This document shows positions 40,801-53,437 of a DNA stretch of 64,000 nucleotides, piece after piece (position 1 is the stretch's first letter; each line of letters opens with the position of its first letter). Origin of the DNA: Rhyzopertha dominica (lineage: Eukaryota; Arthropoda; Insecta; Coleoptera; Bostrichidae); contig QCXZ01000041.1 of assembly GCA_025024175.1 (NCBI GenBank), positions 10,721,786-10,785,785 on the forward strand, given 5' to 3'. Below the pieces are notes generated by a model. It made no database searches. It was not told where the DNA came from and saw only the letters and a program-made list of their open reading frames with translations. Made by a program: the position numbers and the translations under genes.

Positions 40801-42448
40801 GTGTGACACAACCAAACATTTTGACAAAAATACAAGTTTATTTTTGTGGTAGGTACTAATAGTGCAATAAGAGACCTTAACACCAGACGATACCAACAAC
40901 TAAATTTGTATAAAAAATGTGAAGGATTGCAAGGTGCATGCGCATTTTAGGTTTGAATATTCTACGTGGCCTATCAAATCGGGTAGACACCTAGTATTGT
41001 AACGTGCTGTTGTTGTATTAACTCGTTTATGTTTATTTTCGTACTTATTTTTTTTAAATATTAAATGACTCATATTTATAATCCATTACCTACAGCAAGC
41101 TGAAGAGCAGCTCGTGTTTCGCTTAATGTTAAATGATTTACATCGATGACCGTTGTAACACATTTTTACTATTTGAAAATGGTATAATTTGAGTGCAACC
41201 CATCGCAAGATGTTGTTGTTTTATAGACAGCGTGTCCTTTTTAAAACTTAATATTTATTGAAGATCTTAAAAATTTTCAAAAGCTCAGATAATGCTAATC
41301 TAATCGGAATCTATTGCCAGAATTTGTTAAATTTTTAAAAATAGTTTTATGCATTCCTGTAACTTTGTCTAGGACGGGGCGTTCGTTTTCTGCTTTACGA
41401 AGTTTGGAAATATATTTGAGATTTGATATTTGATTTGGTTTTATACCGTATATATTCATAAAAATCAGAATACTAATTTAAATATAAGCAAAATTGCTAA
41501 TTTGTTCATTAATAAAACAGAAGTTGGGCGAAATACCTTCTTGGTTGAATAAATAGTTTTGATTTTATATATGTTTAAGTAATAATTTATTTTGTTCTTG
41601 CTGCCAGTTTATTATTATTGTTTTACGCTGTATTGTATTGCATTGGTATTTTCTTCGATTAATAAAATTGTTTTTCCATGCAATAACGCATTTTTAACGC
41701 ATTGACCTTGAGAAATGTTCGGTTTAGGTGATACGGCGCAATTTTATAACGAGCCCCCCCCCTCTTGATATTTTGAAAACTCGGCGCCTATGGTCAATAT
41801 AATTGTGTAATAACCTTGATTTTATTTGGATTTGAATATCAAGAAACGCCAGTGGTGTTTAAGTTGTTTATTGATAGCCGACGTTTCGATCAATATGTGA
41901 TCTTCTTCAGGGCATGATAAACGCACACCATGTCAATATACAGCATATTTAGAACTTAGATAGATATGAAACAAAACGAGTGCAGAGATGCTTGTGAAGG
42001 CTGGCTGTCTTTCGCGACATATTTTAAGAGATAAAATATTAGATAGTCTTGTATAAGTTTTGATGTGATACAAAAACAAATAGATGAATTCGGGAAATAT
42101 TTTAATTATGTATAAGTTACTACATATTTCATAATAGAAATTAAACTGGAATTATTGTTTTAGTTTTGAATAAGAATTCCATTTTTCTCAATTTACATTA
42201 TACACAGGATCGAAAAAATATAATGTATTTAAATGATACAGAGGACCGAGTGTCGAAAAACCAAAGTAAAGCGGTGTTCTAAAGTCATATACGTTATATA
42301 TTGATAGGTTGATTTGCAGCATAAGTTCAAATTAGGAACTCAAGTATCTATCACTACAGTAGGTTAACTTAGAGGCGTTAATTAATTTTGATTTAATGTA
42401 TAATGACAGCATTCTCTCCAAAAACATGTACTTTTACCTTTTACACAA
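40801..42448. other. Intergenic DNA between P450 A and B
   Basis: No gene. 41860-41935 carries TAGCCGACGTTTCGATCAAT then ATGTGATCTTCTTCAGGGC, a sequence typical of Penelope-like element ends. A C-run lies at 41754-41763. From about 42017 it aligns with the gene A 5' flank. Confidence 0.5.
41860..41935. mobile_element. Penelope-like element end fragment
   Basis: GACGTTTCGATCA...ATGTGATCTTCTTCAGGGC resembles the CGTTTCG-containing ends seen at 19700 and 20835, from a different family. Only the terminal piece is present. Confidence 0.4.
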
Positions 42449-42449
42449 T

Positions 42450-42534
42450 GTGCATTAAACATGTCGACCTCCAAAATATGGTGTACAAAGATCTGCTTAT
42501 AATTATGATTCCTACAGTTAGTCTGCAGTCGTAC
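42450..42534 (+). promoter_or_regulatory. Conserved upstream blocks of P450 gene B
   Basis: Block 1 at 42450-42473 (GTGCATTAAACATGTCGACC then TCCA) and block 2 at 42513-42534 (TACAGTTAGTCTGCAGTCGT then AC). The distance from block 2 to the ATG is 25 bp, as in genes A and C. Confidence 0.45.
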
Positions 42535-42559
42535 GACACATATCGACCGTATTGCAACC

Positions 42560-45500
42560 ATGGGGGTTATTTCATTATTGCTTGCCATTACACTAATAGT
42601 GTACTACCTTTGGCGTAAGTGGACCAATGGAAGGGCACTAAATATGTTGAAGGACGTCCCGGGGCCTTTCATAATACCTTTCGTTGGAAGTGTACCTCTT
42701 ATCAAACCTGCGGGCAACACAAGTAAGGGTGAAAGTACAATAAAACTTTAGTATAACTATCAACTTACTTCAGTAAAAGCAAGCTTTTTGTCTAGTAGAA
42801 CCTTAGGCATAATGTCTTTCGTAGTGGAAAGATCAACATATAAATTATAATTTGACACACTAAAATACCAATTATCCAATATCGATACCTGTCTAATAGT
42901 ATGGGTCAGCCCTAATATACAAATATAAATGTTCATAATTTAATAGTATTGAACAGTTAAATGCATAAAACGAAAAACACGGTTATACTAGCGAGGTTGT
43001 GAAACATAAGGTATTAAATTGAAATTTGATAAGACTTTGGATTGTGAGGGCCTGTGAAACGGACCTGGCCGGGCCAAAATTCTGAAATGTGAAAACGGGC
43101 CGACCGTGCAGGGCCTTAACAGAAGCTGGTCAGGGCCGGGCGAGGCCTGAAAGATGAGGCTCGTTGAAAGCTCTAAATGGGGCGCCGAAAATGCTTTCGC
43201 ACGAAGGCGTCTCATGACCTAGTAACGACACTGAAATTATGCCGCTTACCTTTCACTTTGCAGATATTATGTCAAAGGTTAATGATGCAAGCCAGAGATA
43301 TGGACCACACGTAAAATTATTTGCAGGGAATGAAGCGATACTCCTAGTGAGCGATCCATCAGATGTTAAAACTTTTTTTAACCAAACCGAGGCTTTATAT
43401 AAACCAGAACTTATATACCATGATTACTCGAATATGCTTGGTAACGGCCTAATAACAGCAAATGGTGACAAAGTAAAGCGGCAGTACATTTACCTCTGTT
43501 TTAAACTTGACTATTGCAGGAAAAATTTGGCATAACCATCGCAAGGCTTTGTACAAGACATTCAGTACCATGCGCATCAATGCCCAAATAGGCGTTGTTC
43601 AGAAGGAAGCAGAGAGCCTCGTCTTGGCGTTGTCGACATCTACAAGGTCAAATATCAATATTGAACCAACAATCTACAAACATTCATTGACAGTCAACGC
43701 TGGTACGCATATTTTTTATTTGTTGATATTTATGTTTAAAAGGTGGTAAGATTTGGATTGTTCTTCGTACATACATTCTCCTTTGGTACTTTCATGATAG
43801 ATTTCTATTTCTGTGTTAATCTGCTCATCTTAAAGGAATAATATTGCTAGACCGACCGTAATGAATTAATCTATTTTGGGATATTCAGTGCAACTGCGCT
43901 TTCAACCTATTTTAAGTTTTTAATGAATTTTTTATAGACGTTGGTCTAAAATAAATAGATTTTTCGTTAATTTTATTTATGCACAATGCACCCTTTCTAA
44001 AAAATGGGTACTTAGTACGAGAACTGTTAGTAAAAACAAACAACCTTTCCTGTCACAATTCTTTTTCAAATTAGAACAAAAGATTTAGAGCAACTGTTAA
44101 ATGTACAAGTTTAAGCTTTCGATGTTTCAGAAAATAGAAACTTAGAAACTAGTGGAGACAGAAGGACTTTGGATTTCTTTTAAGTTTAGGTCTTACTAGA
44201 TATTCACAAAAAAAACAAATTTTAACGATACCTTTTATTCTTCTAACTTGGCTCTTTTAGTTTAAATAAAAATTGTAGAAAATGATGTCTCCAATCAGAC
44301 AATGTCATTCAATTTTTCAACCATTTTCTATATATGATATAAGTTTACCCTACTTAAATACAAACCATAGTCGGTTATTTTCACTTCCCAACGATGTAAA
44401 GCTTAATATCATTGTTGACACACAACGCCATTTTGTGCAACATTTGTACTAAAAAATTATTATTAAAAAAATATGTAAGAATTACGGGCATTTTTCTGTT
44501 TAATTCTGATTTTAACGTAGTTAGCCAAGGACAAATGAAAACGAATGAATAAAGTGTCAATCCGTCAATCTTTCATGCTCCGATATTATTAAAAAAAAAT
44601 AGGTAAAAAAACTTTTTAAGTTAAACGGTTTTATGTTAAACATACATTGCAATGTTTAAGATAAATGTACTAAAAACCAAAAAATAATAAAATAGATACA
44701 GTCGTGGGAATTATAAACAATGCATAGATTAGACTAAAATAAAACCGTGGGGCACGTCCATCGTTGTCGGTTGAACAACTGCCTAATTATAGTGTAACAT
44801 TACAAAACAAACATTTTAATCAACGATTGTAGACAATTGACGTACCCCACGGTTTTATTTTAGTCTAGTCTATGCATATGTTTATAATTCCCACGACTGT
44901 ATCTATTTTATTATTTTTTTGTTTTTAGTACATTTATCTTAAACATTGCAATGTATGTTTAACATAAAACCGTTTAACTTAAAAAGTTTTTTTACCTATT
45001 TTTATTTTCTAGTTTTTAGTTTTTATTTCACATACTGTTTAATTCATTTAGTGCTTCATTATTGCAAGGTTTCTTGCCCGTTAGTTTATTGCAGTCCAAC
45101 TCCTCTATACGTAGTCCCTGCAAAGATCTTACTCTACTAAGAGCCACGTAGGCTTGACCTTCAAACAGTTTCGCACCTAAGTATACGACTGCGTGATCCA
45201 CAGTGCTGCCCTGCATTTTATGTATTGTAGAAGCCCATGATAGTATTAAAGGCAACATTCTTCTTTCAACCGTCCCGTAATTGTACTTAGGTGGAAACTG
45301 TATGGCTTTCGGGTGTATAAGATGTACTCCGTCTCTTGCGAAATCAATTCGGACGGAAGGTACATCTGTTGCATACATCTGAGTTCGACGAAATTGAGGC
45401 CAAACGATTTCGTTGATGTAGCCTATAGCGCCATTTACTAATCCCTTTGAAACGTCAATATTGGACCGTAACATGACTTTGGCCCCCACAAATATTTCCA

Positions 45501-48500
45501 GTTCCGCTGGTAAACCCACAGTTTTTTGATACCCATATTGGTGGGATTGATAAAAATTGTTATCAGCCATTTGGTAGCGGCGGCCATCTTAGATTTCAAT
45601 TTTGCATAGTAAATTGTATTCTACTTGTTGAGACCTTTCATTTGATACCCATGTTGATGGGATTGATAAAACCTAAGTTATCCGCCATTTTGTAGAGGCC
45701 GCCATCTTGGATTTTAATTTTATATAGTACATTGTATTCTACTGGTTGAGCACTTTCATTGGATACCCATATTGATGGGATTGATAAAACCTACGTTATC
45801 CGCCATTTTGTAGCGGCCGCCATCTTGGATTTCAAATTTTTTATGGTATATTGTATTCTGCTTGTTGAGCCCTTTCATTTGATACCCATGTTGATGGGAT
45901 TGATAAAACCTACGTTATCCGCCATTTTGTAGTGGCCGCCATCTTGGATTTTAATTTTTTATAGTATATTNTATTCTGCTTGTTGAGCCCTTTCATTTGA
46001 TACCCATGTTGATGGGATTGATAAAACCTACGTTATCCGCCATTTTGTAGTGGCCGCCATCTTGGATTTTAATTTTTTATAGTATATTGTATTCTGCTTG
46101 TTGAACCCTTTCATTTGATACCCATGTTGATGGGATTGATAAAACTTACGTTATCCGCCATTTTGTAGCGCCGCCATCTTGGATTTCAATTTTTTATAGT
46201 ATATTGTATTCTGCTTGTTGAGCCCTTTCATTTGATACCCATATTGATGGGATTAATAAAACATAAATTATCCGCCATTTTGTAGCGGCGGCCATCTTGA
46301 ATTTATAATGATAATGAATAAACATTATTGTATTGTCACCAAAATCCAAAGTGTATACAAAATTTCAGATTAATCGGTTGACAGGAAGAGGGTGAAATTT
46401 GAATTACTAAATTTGACCCAAGAATAAATAATAAATAAAACAAACGGGGTGAGCTAAATAAAACCGTTTTAAAAATATGTATTATGCAAACTGGGAAAGC
46501 GCGATATTGTCGAGTGTTACATACTAGCTGAACAAAAATATTTTCCTTGTCAATATTCAAAGAGATTGGGAATGTATAGCTCCTTCAGTAAACCAAAAGA
46601 CAATGATGAGTAACAGAAATAAGTGTGTTAGCTTACGTATTTCACAATCCAATGGTTTCACACGTAGGATCATTACAACCCACTGTTGTAAGAATTTTAA
46701 AAAAACACATACTATCCATAAAAATTGCATGCTGCTGACTATGAGAGACACAAAGAGTTCGGCTTAAGATTTACAAACAGTGGGTATAACGAGTATTGTT
46801 GGATGCAGGAAAATCCTCACCATATTTAACAGCGAAGCCACGATTGAAATTCGCATATTTTTGATGGGTCTTTAACTGGTTCACGTTATCCCAGTTTCCT
46901 CGAGAACGATTTTCCAAAATATGCTGGGTGAACTGAATTTAGATAACTGCGGAATGCTACAGTTGTTTGAATAAGACGAAACATCTCATCATTACATAAA
47001 GATAATGCAAAATTATTTCAAAAAATTATTATCAATTCCTGGATTTAAGGAAATGGACCAGCACCGTTCTTCACGTCAATCTTTTGGTTATACACTTTTT
47101 ATATTTTTATATATCAGAGTGTACTCCCGACGTTATGAAATAATTGAAAACAGGAAAATCGTTGAAAAGGCTTTCATAGGAATAGACGTTCCATTAGAAA
47201 AGCTTCGCTTGGCATGGTGCAATACATGCATTGATAATAATGGTGGTCATTTTATACATTATTTGTAATTAATTATTGCTCGCTTTGCTTTAGTTTTTAA
47301 ACACGTATAAGTACTTCGTTGCGGATATAAAATTAAATCAATTCATCTAAAGTGCTCGAAATGTATTATTTTGCGAAATTTGCTGTACGTCGTTGGGAAG
47401 CTTTAAAAAATCGCTAATTTATAAAGTAATAACCGACTATGCTTTGCATTTGAAAAATATGTTTTATTCTCTACATATATTCAGAGTTTTTGTGTAAAAT
47501 TAAAGATGTCGACGTCAGAGAAACAAAAATTTTTTTCTAGTAAGCATTACTTTTTGAATAACCCAAAAGACGCATTAAGTTAGGATCACAAAGCTGCAAA
47601 TCCTTCCCCTCTTAACTTTCCTTCTAACTCCGCTAGTTTCTGAAATGCCCGTGATAATGTTCGAAAAAAAACTTGTATATTTGATTGTATATATCACCAG
47701 GTATAAAAAGTCCATTATCTGAACGTTTAGCATGTTATAAGGTTTATATACAGCAATAAAAGTTACTCAAAAGCTTCCGTAATTTAAGAATCTATTTAAT
47801 GTATTGAGTGTGGATGTGAACAAAATCGTAGTGGCTAAATCTGTATTTTTTTAAGTTTACGGTGTGCTCTTCCAACAATCACTAATTCTTCTAGCTGGCT
47901 TTATGTGTTAAAATTTTTAGTAATAACTGGATATTCTTACTTATAAAGTATATGAATTTATACGATTTAGAGGTGCTAGTCTACATTTCTTCAGATTACA
48001 TAAAAGGAATTAAAACATAAACCTAGGCNGTTTATTATCATTGCAATTAAATTATAGTTGCGATGCAAANAATAAGACATTTACANTTACGATATAAATT
48101 ACAAAAAAAAATGCTAAAGAATAAATAACCAATCAATCTCCCTTCAAAGCTGCAGTTTCAAGGTCCACTTGTGCTAAGTAATGTTGGTTTCAGCTGTTGG
48201 CACAAAAAACTAGCCCAAAAATAAGAATCTATTATGATGTTACGATGCTCGAATAATTGTACTGTTTATGCGTTAATATTCCTGCAGACTATCTTCTTAT
48301 TTACAGAAAGTTTTTTTGGTTACCACTCCGATGAGAAAACACTTTCAGCGGTTTATAAAATCACTTCAAGGTCCGTGTAATGGACTCTAGATATCCTTGT
48401 ATATCGCAGAGGCTCTATGAATCTTTGTTTCAGATTGAGTGAAATCGTAGGTCTTAAACTGAGCAATCCGTTGTACAGATCTGATTTGTTATTTTACCTA

Positions 48501-51500
48501 ACAGCGCTAGGAAGGGAATGTAAGACGCTTTTTTCAGAAGCACATATATTTGCGGAAAAGGCATGTATTTTTTTATTACTTTTCCCAAACTTAGCTAGTA
48601 GTATAAAATGGTGAAATATTTCGTTGAAGGAGTTATCATCAAGCCTCCTGGGTTTCTAATGCTACGAAAATTAAGCTAATAAACCGTTAGTACCAGAATC
48701 TTGACTTGTAGTTTATCCGAAAATTGGGTGTCTCTATAATTCTCTTTTACTTTTAGGTCATTGATCAAGGCAAACTAAAATTAGAGAATGCTGATTGCGA
48801 TGAGAACTATAACAGTAAGTATATTCCTGATTAAGTTGATCATCCTCACAATTGAGAAATGGACGCAGTAGTTAGTAGTTACCATTGAGATACACCACAG
48901 TTTATTACATTTGAAATAATATTACCAGATTTATAAAGTCGATTGACAAGAAATTTGTGAAGAAAGAGTAACTATCATGTACCACAAGGTCGATTTCGAA
49001 ACAAATACTTAATGTATACTTGTTACCAATAGCGAGTAATCGCCTTAAAAGTAATAGACCTATTACTATACTAATAGCACTGGCAACCGTGCACACGACA
49101 AAACTCTTGACCCGAGCTACAATAAATAACGTATGTAATATAAGTTTTGAAATAAAAAATCAAATTAACACAATTTGTTCAAAAGTTCAACTTTATTTAA
49201 ACTATGTAAACGATTAACGATAAACATTATTTCTTAACAATAAAAATATTTTAGAATGCAGCTAGCGGACCATTGTCTTCAATCCGCCGTATTTTTGTTC
49301 GCAAGTGCCTCATAAATGATTGGATGGTAGCAACATCGATTTCCCGAGTCTTTTGTAAAATTCTCCTTCTCAATTGTTTTTCATTTTCTGCCTCCTATCC
49401 ATTTTCCTGCTTAATAAGGCCCAATTTTCTTCGATGGCGCATACTTGGGGAACATTAGGTGGATTATCTATTTTGGGTACAAATGAAATGTTATTGGCTT
49501 CCAACCAATCTCTATTTTGCCTGGCAAGATTCTAGATCAGGCAAGAACATGATTTCATCATTATTGTGATGATCGTGTATAATTCTTAACTATTTAGGCA
49601 AACATCTTTGTATATAAAGACCTGCAGTGATGGCTTCTCCTCTAACATGTCCTACATATGACTCCGAAGCACACGCCGAAGAAATGGCGCACCACACCAG
49701 AATTTTGTCTTCAAATTTAGCTTTTCTTTTAAATTTTGCATTATCCGGGGCAGTATGAAAATCCTTGGTATAGAATCCATCACTCCCATTTATCTCAGAG
49801 TTTGATAACGTAAAATATTTTTCATCGTCCAAAATAATGATTATGTCATTTGCTGACGCCTTAGTGCTCGACAGCACCGTGGAATTCGTTGAAACTGCAC
49901 AGGTGTATATTTTGGGCATTTTCTTCTTTTTCTGAATAACATTCCACATCTCTTAATTTCCCTATGTACAGTCATGTGTGAAACTCCATAGCACCTTCCT
50001 ACTCTTCATGTAGTTGCACCAATTTTTTCTTTTGCACTTTCTCTCAATCTGTATGCTCTGATATCAGACAAAAGGTGAGACCTTTCGCTTTTTGGCAGGT
50101 TTACTCAGGGTATTTCTTCCTCACATTCCTTAATTGTTCGGTAAATAGTTGCAAGGGAAATATTTCGTCCCTGAAATATGTTTACAATATTTTGATTTTA
50201 TACACCTGTCACAAGAGTTTTTCGATGACTTTTGTCAATGATTACAAGGCTTACTCGAAAAAATGCCAGGCAATGGTAACTAGACTGAATATTGTTAAGA
50301 AATTTGTCTCAAAACTTATATTAGGGCGGTATACTTTTTTCAGTTCGTTTTGTAGACTCTTATGTAAAAACGGGAAGACTAGAAACTTCCAATGACAAGT
50401 AAATTATTAATTTCTTAAACTTATTTACAAGATATAATTTTTTATTCAAGGTTAAAAATGTATTTTAATGGTTAAAAATGGATATCTTATTACTGTTACT
50501 CGGGTTTTCACTACTCCTTTTCTCACAAAATAGCATGTAATTCAAATTAGACAGAGATTCAAGATTTTTTGTAAGGTAAGGTGTAAAGAAACTATACCTT
50601 ACAAAGTATCGCAATTGGCGGCCACTTTGTTTCCAACTAGAGGTCAGAATGGTGGGCAGTAAGCAAACGAATGAACGTAGTTTACTTAGGTACCACACTG
50701 AACAATCTAGTTCGTCAGAGTAAAATGAACTAGTTCGTTTTAAACAATTTAAGAGACTTGTATGATAACTGTACTTAGTGGAGTTATTTGTATAACTGAA
50801 ACAGGTGCGACATTCGAACTGAACAACCCCTAGCGAACTATAATAGTATAGAATAGTAACTGCAGTACACTTCGATTCGTTTATTTAGCTGACACTGTTT
50901 ACGTTCCTTACTTTGATGCTGCTTTGACGCCCACCGTTTACAGAAACTGGATAACTGCTGTACACCGTTACTATTTCGGACACACGATACCAATATATTA
51001 TAGGCATAATCGCTGATGCTTACACATGGTTTGTTTTTTCTATAAAATTTTATTATCCAAACTACTTTCGTCCCTCTACCGAAAAATAGCATTCCGAATA
51101 GATATTACTTATTATTCAAACGGGATTTTTGTATTGAACAGCTTCTACAGATTCGCTGATCACGTGTTCTGCGTAACAATAAAATATAGTGCATTTAGAA
51201 AATAATGTCTATGACAGCTCGCTAGATAAATATAGTTGCTCCCTTCCTCCTCTGTTGAAACAGTCATGGCCGCTTTTTTGTTTTATCTTTAACACTAGTA
51301 CTGATGTTTTCAGCTGTTGTCGACATGCTTCTTAAATCCACAATGAGTAAGCAAGATTTAGTGGATGAAATATTTACATTTGCTGTTGCGGTAAGGACAT
51401 TCATCTGAATATAATTACCAATAAATATGTAATATAAGATATCATTTCGTAGAGCACAGATACTTCTACATTGACTATATCTTCTTCACTCGTACTACTA

Positions 51501-52636
51501 GCACTTCATCCCGCTGTTCAGGTATTTATGTGAAGAAAAGTGTACCAGTCAGGCTGCGCTGCCGTTTCAAGGATCTTGTCAAAAATAATCAAACAGAGAA
51601 ACTGTAAAAGCGAATACTATTTAAATTTATTTTCCCATAAGTTCTTAGGAATGTCTTCATTTTATGTTACGGTGTTAAAAACTTCCTCTTTAGACCAATT
51701 ATATGTATACATTTCAGGATAAGCTGCTTGAAGAGATATTACGTGTACTGGGACCTGAGCGGCCTGTTGACATAGAAAACGTAAAATATCTGGAGTATAC
51801 AGAGATGGTTATTCTTGAAACCCTAAGATTGTTTCCAGTTGTACCGTTTTATGGTCGACAAAACCCATCTGACGTGCAATTAAGTAAGAACCTAAATACT
51901 TGTTATTTACAAGGTATTTTACATATAAAGCTACTTCATCAAAAACATAGGTATAAAGTTCATGCAATGTTGCGAAATTCCATCATCGTACACTGTAATT
52001 TGCCAATAGGTTCAAATCTATGAACAGCTAATTTCATCAAGGCCCTTCCAATGAATGCACTCTTAGTCTTTTTTTTAATTTTGTACCATTCAGATATTTC
52101 AGATTATTTGCTTAAATATCCAGTATAATAAACATCTTTACTGAAATTTAGTACCAAATTCAAGGCGTTTATAAAATCGAGTTCCATAAATCCATCCCTT
52201 TTCAGGTTACTTCACTGTTCCTGCCAACACTACAGTCCTGGTAAATGTCTTTAACATTCATAGAAATGAAAAGTACTGGCCTGATCCTCTAGAATTTAAG
52301 CCAGAACGATTTTCACCAGAAAATTCCTTGTATAGGAATTCGGACGCCTTCATGCCATTCGCTACAGGTCCACGAATGTGTCCAGGTGATCATCATTTGA
52401 CTGTCATACTTGTTTCGAAATCTAATTAGTTTTCAGGTGCTAGATATGCTATACTGCAAGCAACAATTTTTCTTGCAAACCTAATTCGAAGATACAAGGT
52501 GTCGACTAGTTACAAATCTGTAGAGGATATCCAGCTTTCGTTCTCAATTATTCTTCATCTAGTACACGGGACTAAATGTGCACTAGAAGAGCGGAAATTA
52601 GTAAAGTCCACAAAAAAGATGCAGCATATAATTTAG
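42560..52636 (+). CDS. Cytochrome P450 B, CYP4-clan (11 exons)
   Basis: Second paralog, intact. Exons: 42560-42722, 43264-43464, 43520-43702, 48307-48370, 48434-48560, 48757-48814, 51314-51390, 51453-51521, 51718-51883, 52206-52385, 52437-52636. Sum 1488 nt, 495 aa plus TAG. Exon lengths equal those of gene A except exon 3 (+2 codons) and exon 11, where the gene A stop is a Lys codon and ten more residues follow, ending QHII. Motifs: N-terminal anchor, PGP 34-36, WHNHR, I-helix ASTDTS (291-296), ETLR 348-351, heme loop FATGPRMCPG 421-430 (Cys428). No acidic residue before TDT. In exon 9 only 6 of 55 residues differ from gene A. Donor of intron 4 is weak (GTCCGT); intron 5 uses GCATGT. This is the most compact and cleanest copy. 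Confidence 0.92.
44591..45006. repeat. Long hairpin, arms about 165 bp
   Basis: AGGTAAAAAAACTTTTTAAG (44601) mirrors CTTAAAAAGTTTTTTTACCT (about 44978-44997), and the arms continue to AAAACCGTGGGGCACGTC / GACGTACCCCACGGTTTT around a spacer of about 80 bp (44760-44837). Near-perfect pairing. Confidence 0.85.
45028..45570 (-). CDS. PIF1-like helicase C-terminal domain (Helitron remnant)
   Basis: 180 codons with SF1B helicase motifs: GLPAELEIFVGAKVMLRSNI, KGLVNGAIGYI, then LILSWASTIHKMQGSTVDHA (motif V region) and GQAYVALSRVRSLQGLRI (motif VI). These are the last motifs of PIF1/RRM3 and of the Helitron RepHel protein. The N-terminal Walker A/B part and any Rep domain are missing; the reading frame enters from the minisatellite (MADNNFYQSHQYGYQ derives from it). 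A DNA-unwinding enzyme in intact relatives; here a fragment, though its frame is open to a stop at 45028. Confidence 0.75.
   Translation of the reverse strand: MADNNFYQSHQYGYQKTVGLPAELEIFVGAKVMLRSNIDVSKGLVNGAIGYINEIVWPQFRRTQMYATDVPSVRIDFARDGVHLIHPKAIQFPPKYNYGTVERRMLPLILSWASTIHKMQGSTVDHAVVYLGAKLFEGQAYVALSRVRSLQGLRIEELDCNKLTGKKPCNNEALNELNSM
45527..46265. repeat. 118-bp minisatellite, about 6-7 units
   Basis: Units begin TTTGATACCCATGTTGATGG and contain ACGTTATCCGCCATTTTGTA, GGCCGCCATCTTGGATTTTA and TATTCTGCTTGTTGAGCCC. Middle units are nearly identical, the outer ones diverged. The first unit overlaps the helicase frame. Confidence 0.9.
46476..48306. other. Intron 3 of gene B, ancestral part
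   Basis: No gene. It runs parallel to gene A 16860-28614 with the gene A insertions absent, and therefore supplies the empty sites for the LINE, Penelope, long-inverted-repeat and LINE-tail insertions. The frame at 47005-47268 is not conserved. Confidence 0.6.
48561..48756 (+). other. GC-AG intron 5 of gene B
   Basis: Exon 5 ends GCGGAAAAG; the intron begins GCATGT and ends TTTTAG. Phase 0 with exon 6 (GTCATTGATCAAGGC) requires this donor; the GT at 48564 would shift the frame. Confidence 0.75.
49138..50321 (-). mobile_element. Tc1-like element in intron 6 of gene B
   Basis: Inverted tips ATATAAGTTTTGAAATAAA (left) and TTTGTCTCAAAACTTATAT (right), each next to TA (49136-49137, 50322-50323). 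1184 bp. Encodes a broken transposase on the minus strand. Confidence 0.8.
49255..50060 (-). pseudogene. Tc1-like transposase, interrupted
   Basis: The open piece 49590-49949 reads IIIILDDEKYFTLSNSEING (first catalytic Asp), DKILVWCAISSACASESYVG and GEAITAGLYIQRCLPK. Beyond a stop, the minus strand of 49255-49585 continues with a LPDLESC-type segment (second Asp), a NPPNVP-like stretch, ENWALLSRK (third acidic position) and the tail RRIEDNGPLAAF ending near 49256. Cuts and pastes the element in intact relatives; at least three breaks make this copy inactive. Confidence 0.75.
50640..50835. mobile_element. Decayed hAT-like fragment
   Basis: CTAGAGGTC..GGTGGGCAGTAAGC at the left and AACAACCCCTAG at the right, with internal AATCTAGTTCGTCAGAGTAA and GAACTAGTTCGTTTT. 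These match the subterminal repeats of the hAT-like element at 1634-2692. No clear duplication. Confidence 0.45.
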
Positions 52637-52706
52637 CAGGGATTGTTTCTTTAAGGATTTTCGGAAAAAAAGAATACATTTTAAGGCTTTGTTGGTAGAA
52701 CTCAAA

Positions 52707-52712
52707 AATAAA
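52707..52712 (+). terminator. Polyadenylation signal of gene B
   Basis: AATAAA 71 bp after the stop codon in the same context as in gene A (GGCTTTGTTGGTAGAACTC then AAAAATAAAAGC). Confidence 0.65.
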
Positions 52713-53437
52713 AGCTTCTCCACATACTTTCATATTTAGCTATTGTTTAGAACTGTTACAACCTTGTTCTCCTAGTAGATTATAAGGAAATGCGCGGCAC
52801 TATACTAGTCGATATAATTAAAAACCACTAATGTTTGGGCTTTTTGATAACGATCTTTTCGTCTGTCGACAGGATAGAAGGATCCATGACCTCGGTGCCG
52901 CTAGGGGGCGGTAGCGTGCTTTCAGAAATTAGAAACAAATGTGCGTGCAGTCCTGTTTCGGTTTCTTTATTACTAATTTACTGCAAAGCATTCATAATGT
53001 TGAAGCGAAAATATCCATAAATGATGGGTTGTATGTGACAGTCTTTGTAGCGTACGTTCCACCTAAAAATTTCGAAACTTTTTTTATCTCTTGGATGAAC
53101 TGCAAGAATTGGGTATTATCACTTTTTTTGAAAATTACGTAAAATTAATCCTGAAGTGCATATATATTGTACGCCATGATAATTAAAACAAAAAAATATT
53201 TGTAGTTAGAGAATTTCAGGTCTGAAATTCGAATCTTAGGAGTCACCGCCAAAATGCTTCTATCCAAGGTTATTCAACTCGTGACGTCAAGTGTCACGTA
53301 AACTTTACCGAGGAGCATGCTATTTAATGCTGTAGTATCATTCTTGTATTGTAAAAGCTTATGTCTGGTGTCTATTGAGAGGACGGTGTAAGAGGTCGCA
53401 CCAAAAAGTGATTTGTGTAGTTTTACAAGCATCCATT
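52713..53437. other. Intergenic DNA after gene B
   Basis: No gene. ATTAAAAACCACTAATG..TTGGGCTT at 52818-52844 recurs at 55217-55243, bracketing the remnants between; this may be a long target duplication or a dispersed repeat. Confidence 0.4.

Larger units (their letters stand above)
44588..46475 (-). mobile_element. Helitron-like insertion in intron 3 of gene B
   Basis: Absent from gene A, where CTCTGACATTTAG..GTATTGTGCAAACTGG runs through (16840-16872). Contains a long hairpin, the tail of a PIF1-type helicase gene and a minisatellite, ending GGGGTGAGCTAAATAAAACC at 46446-46465. Helitron assignment rests on the helicase; the CTRR end and AT target could not be fixed. Confidence 0.55.
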
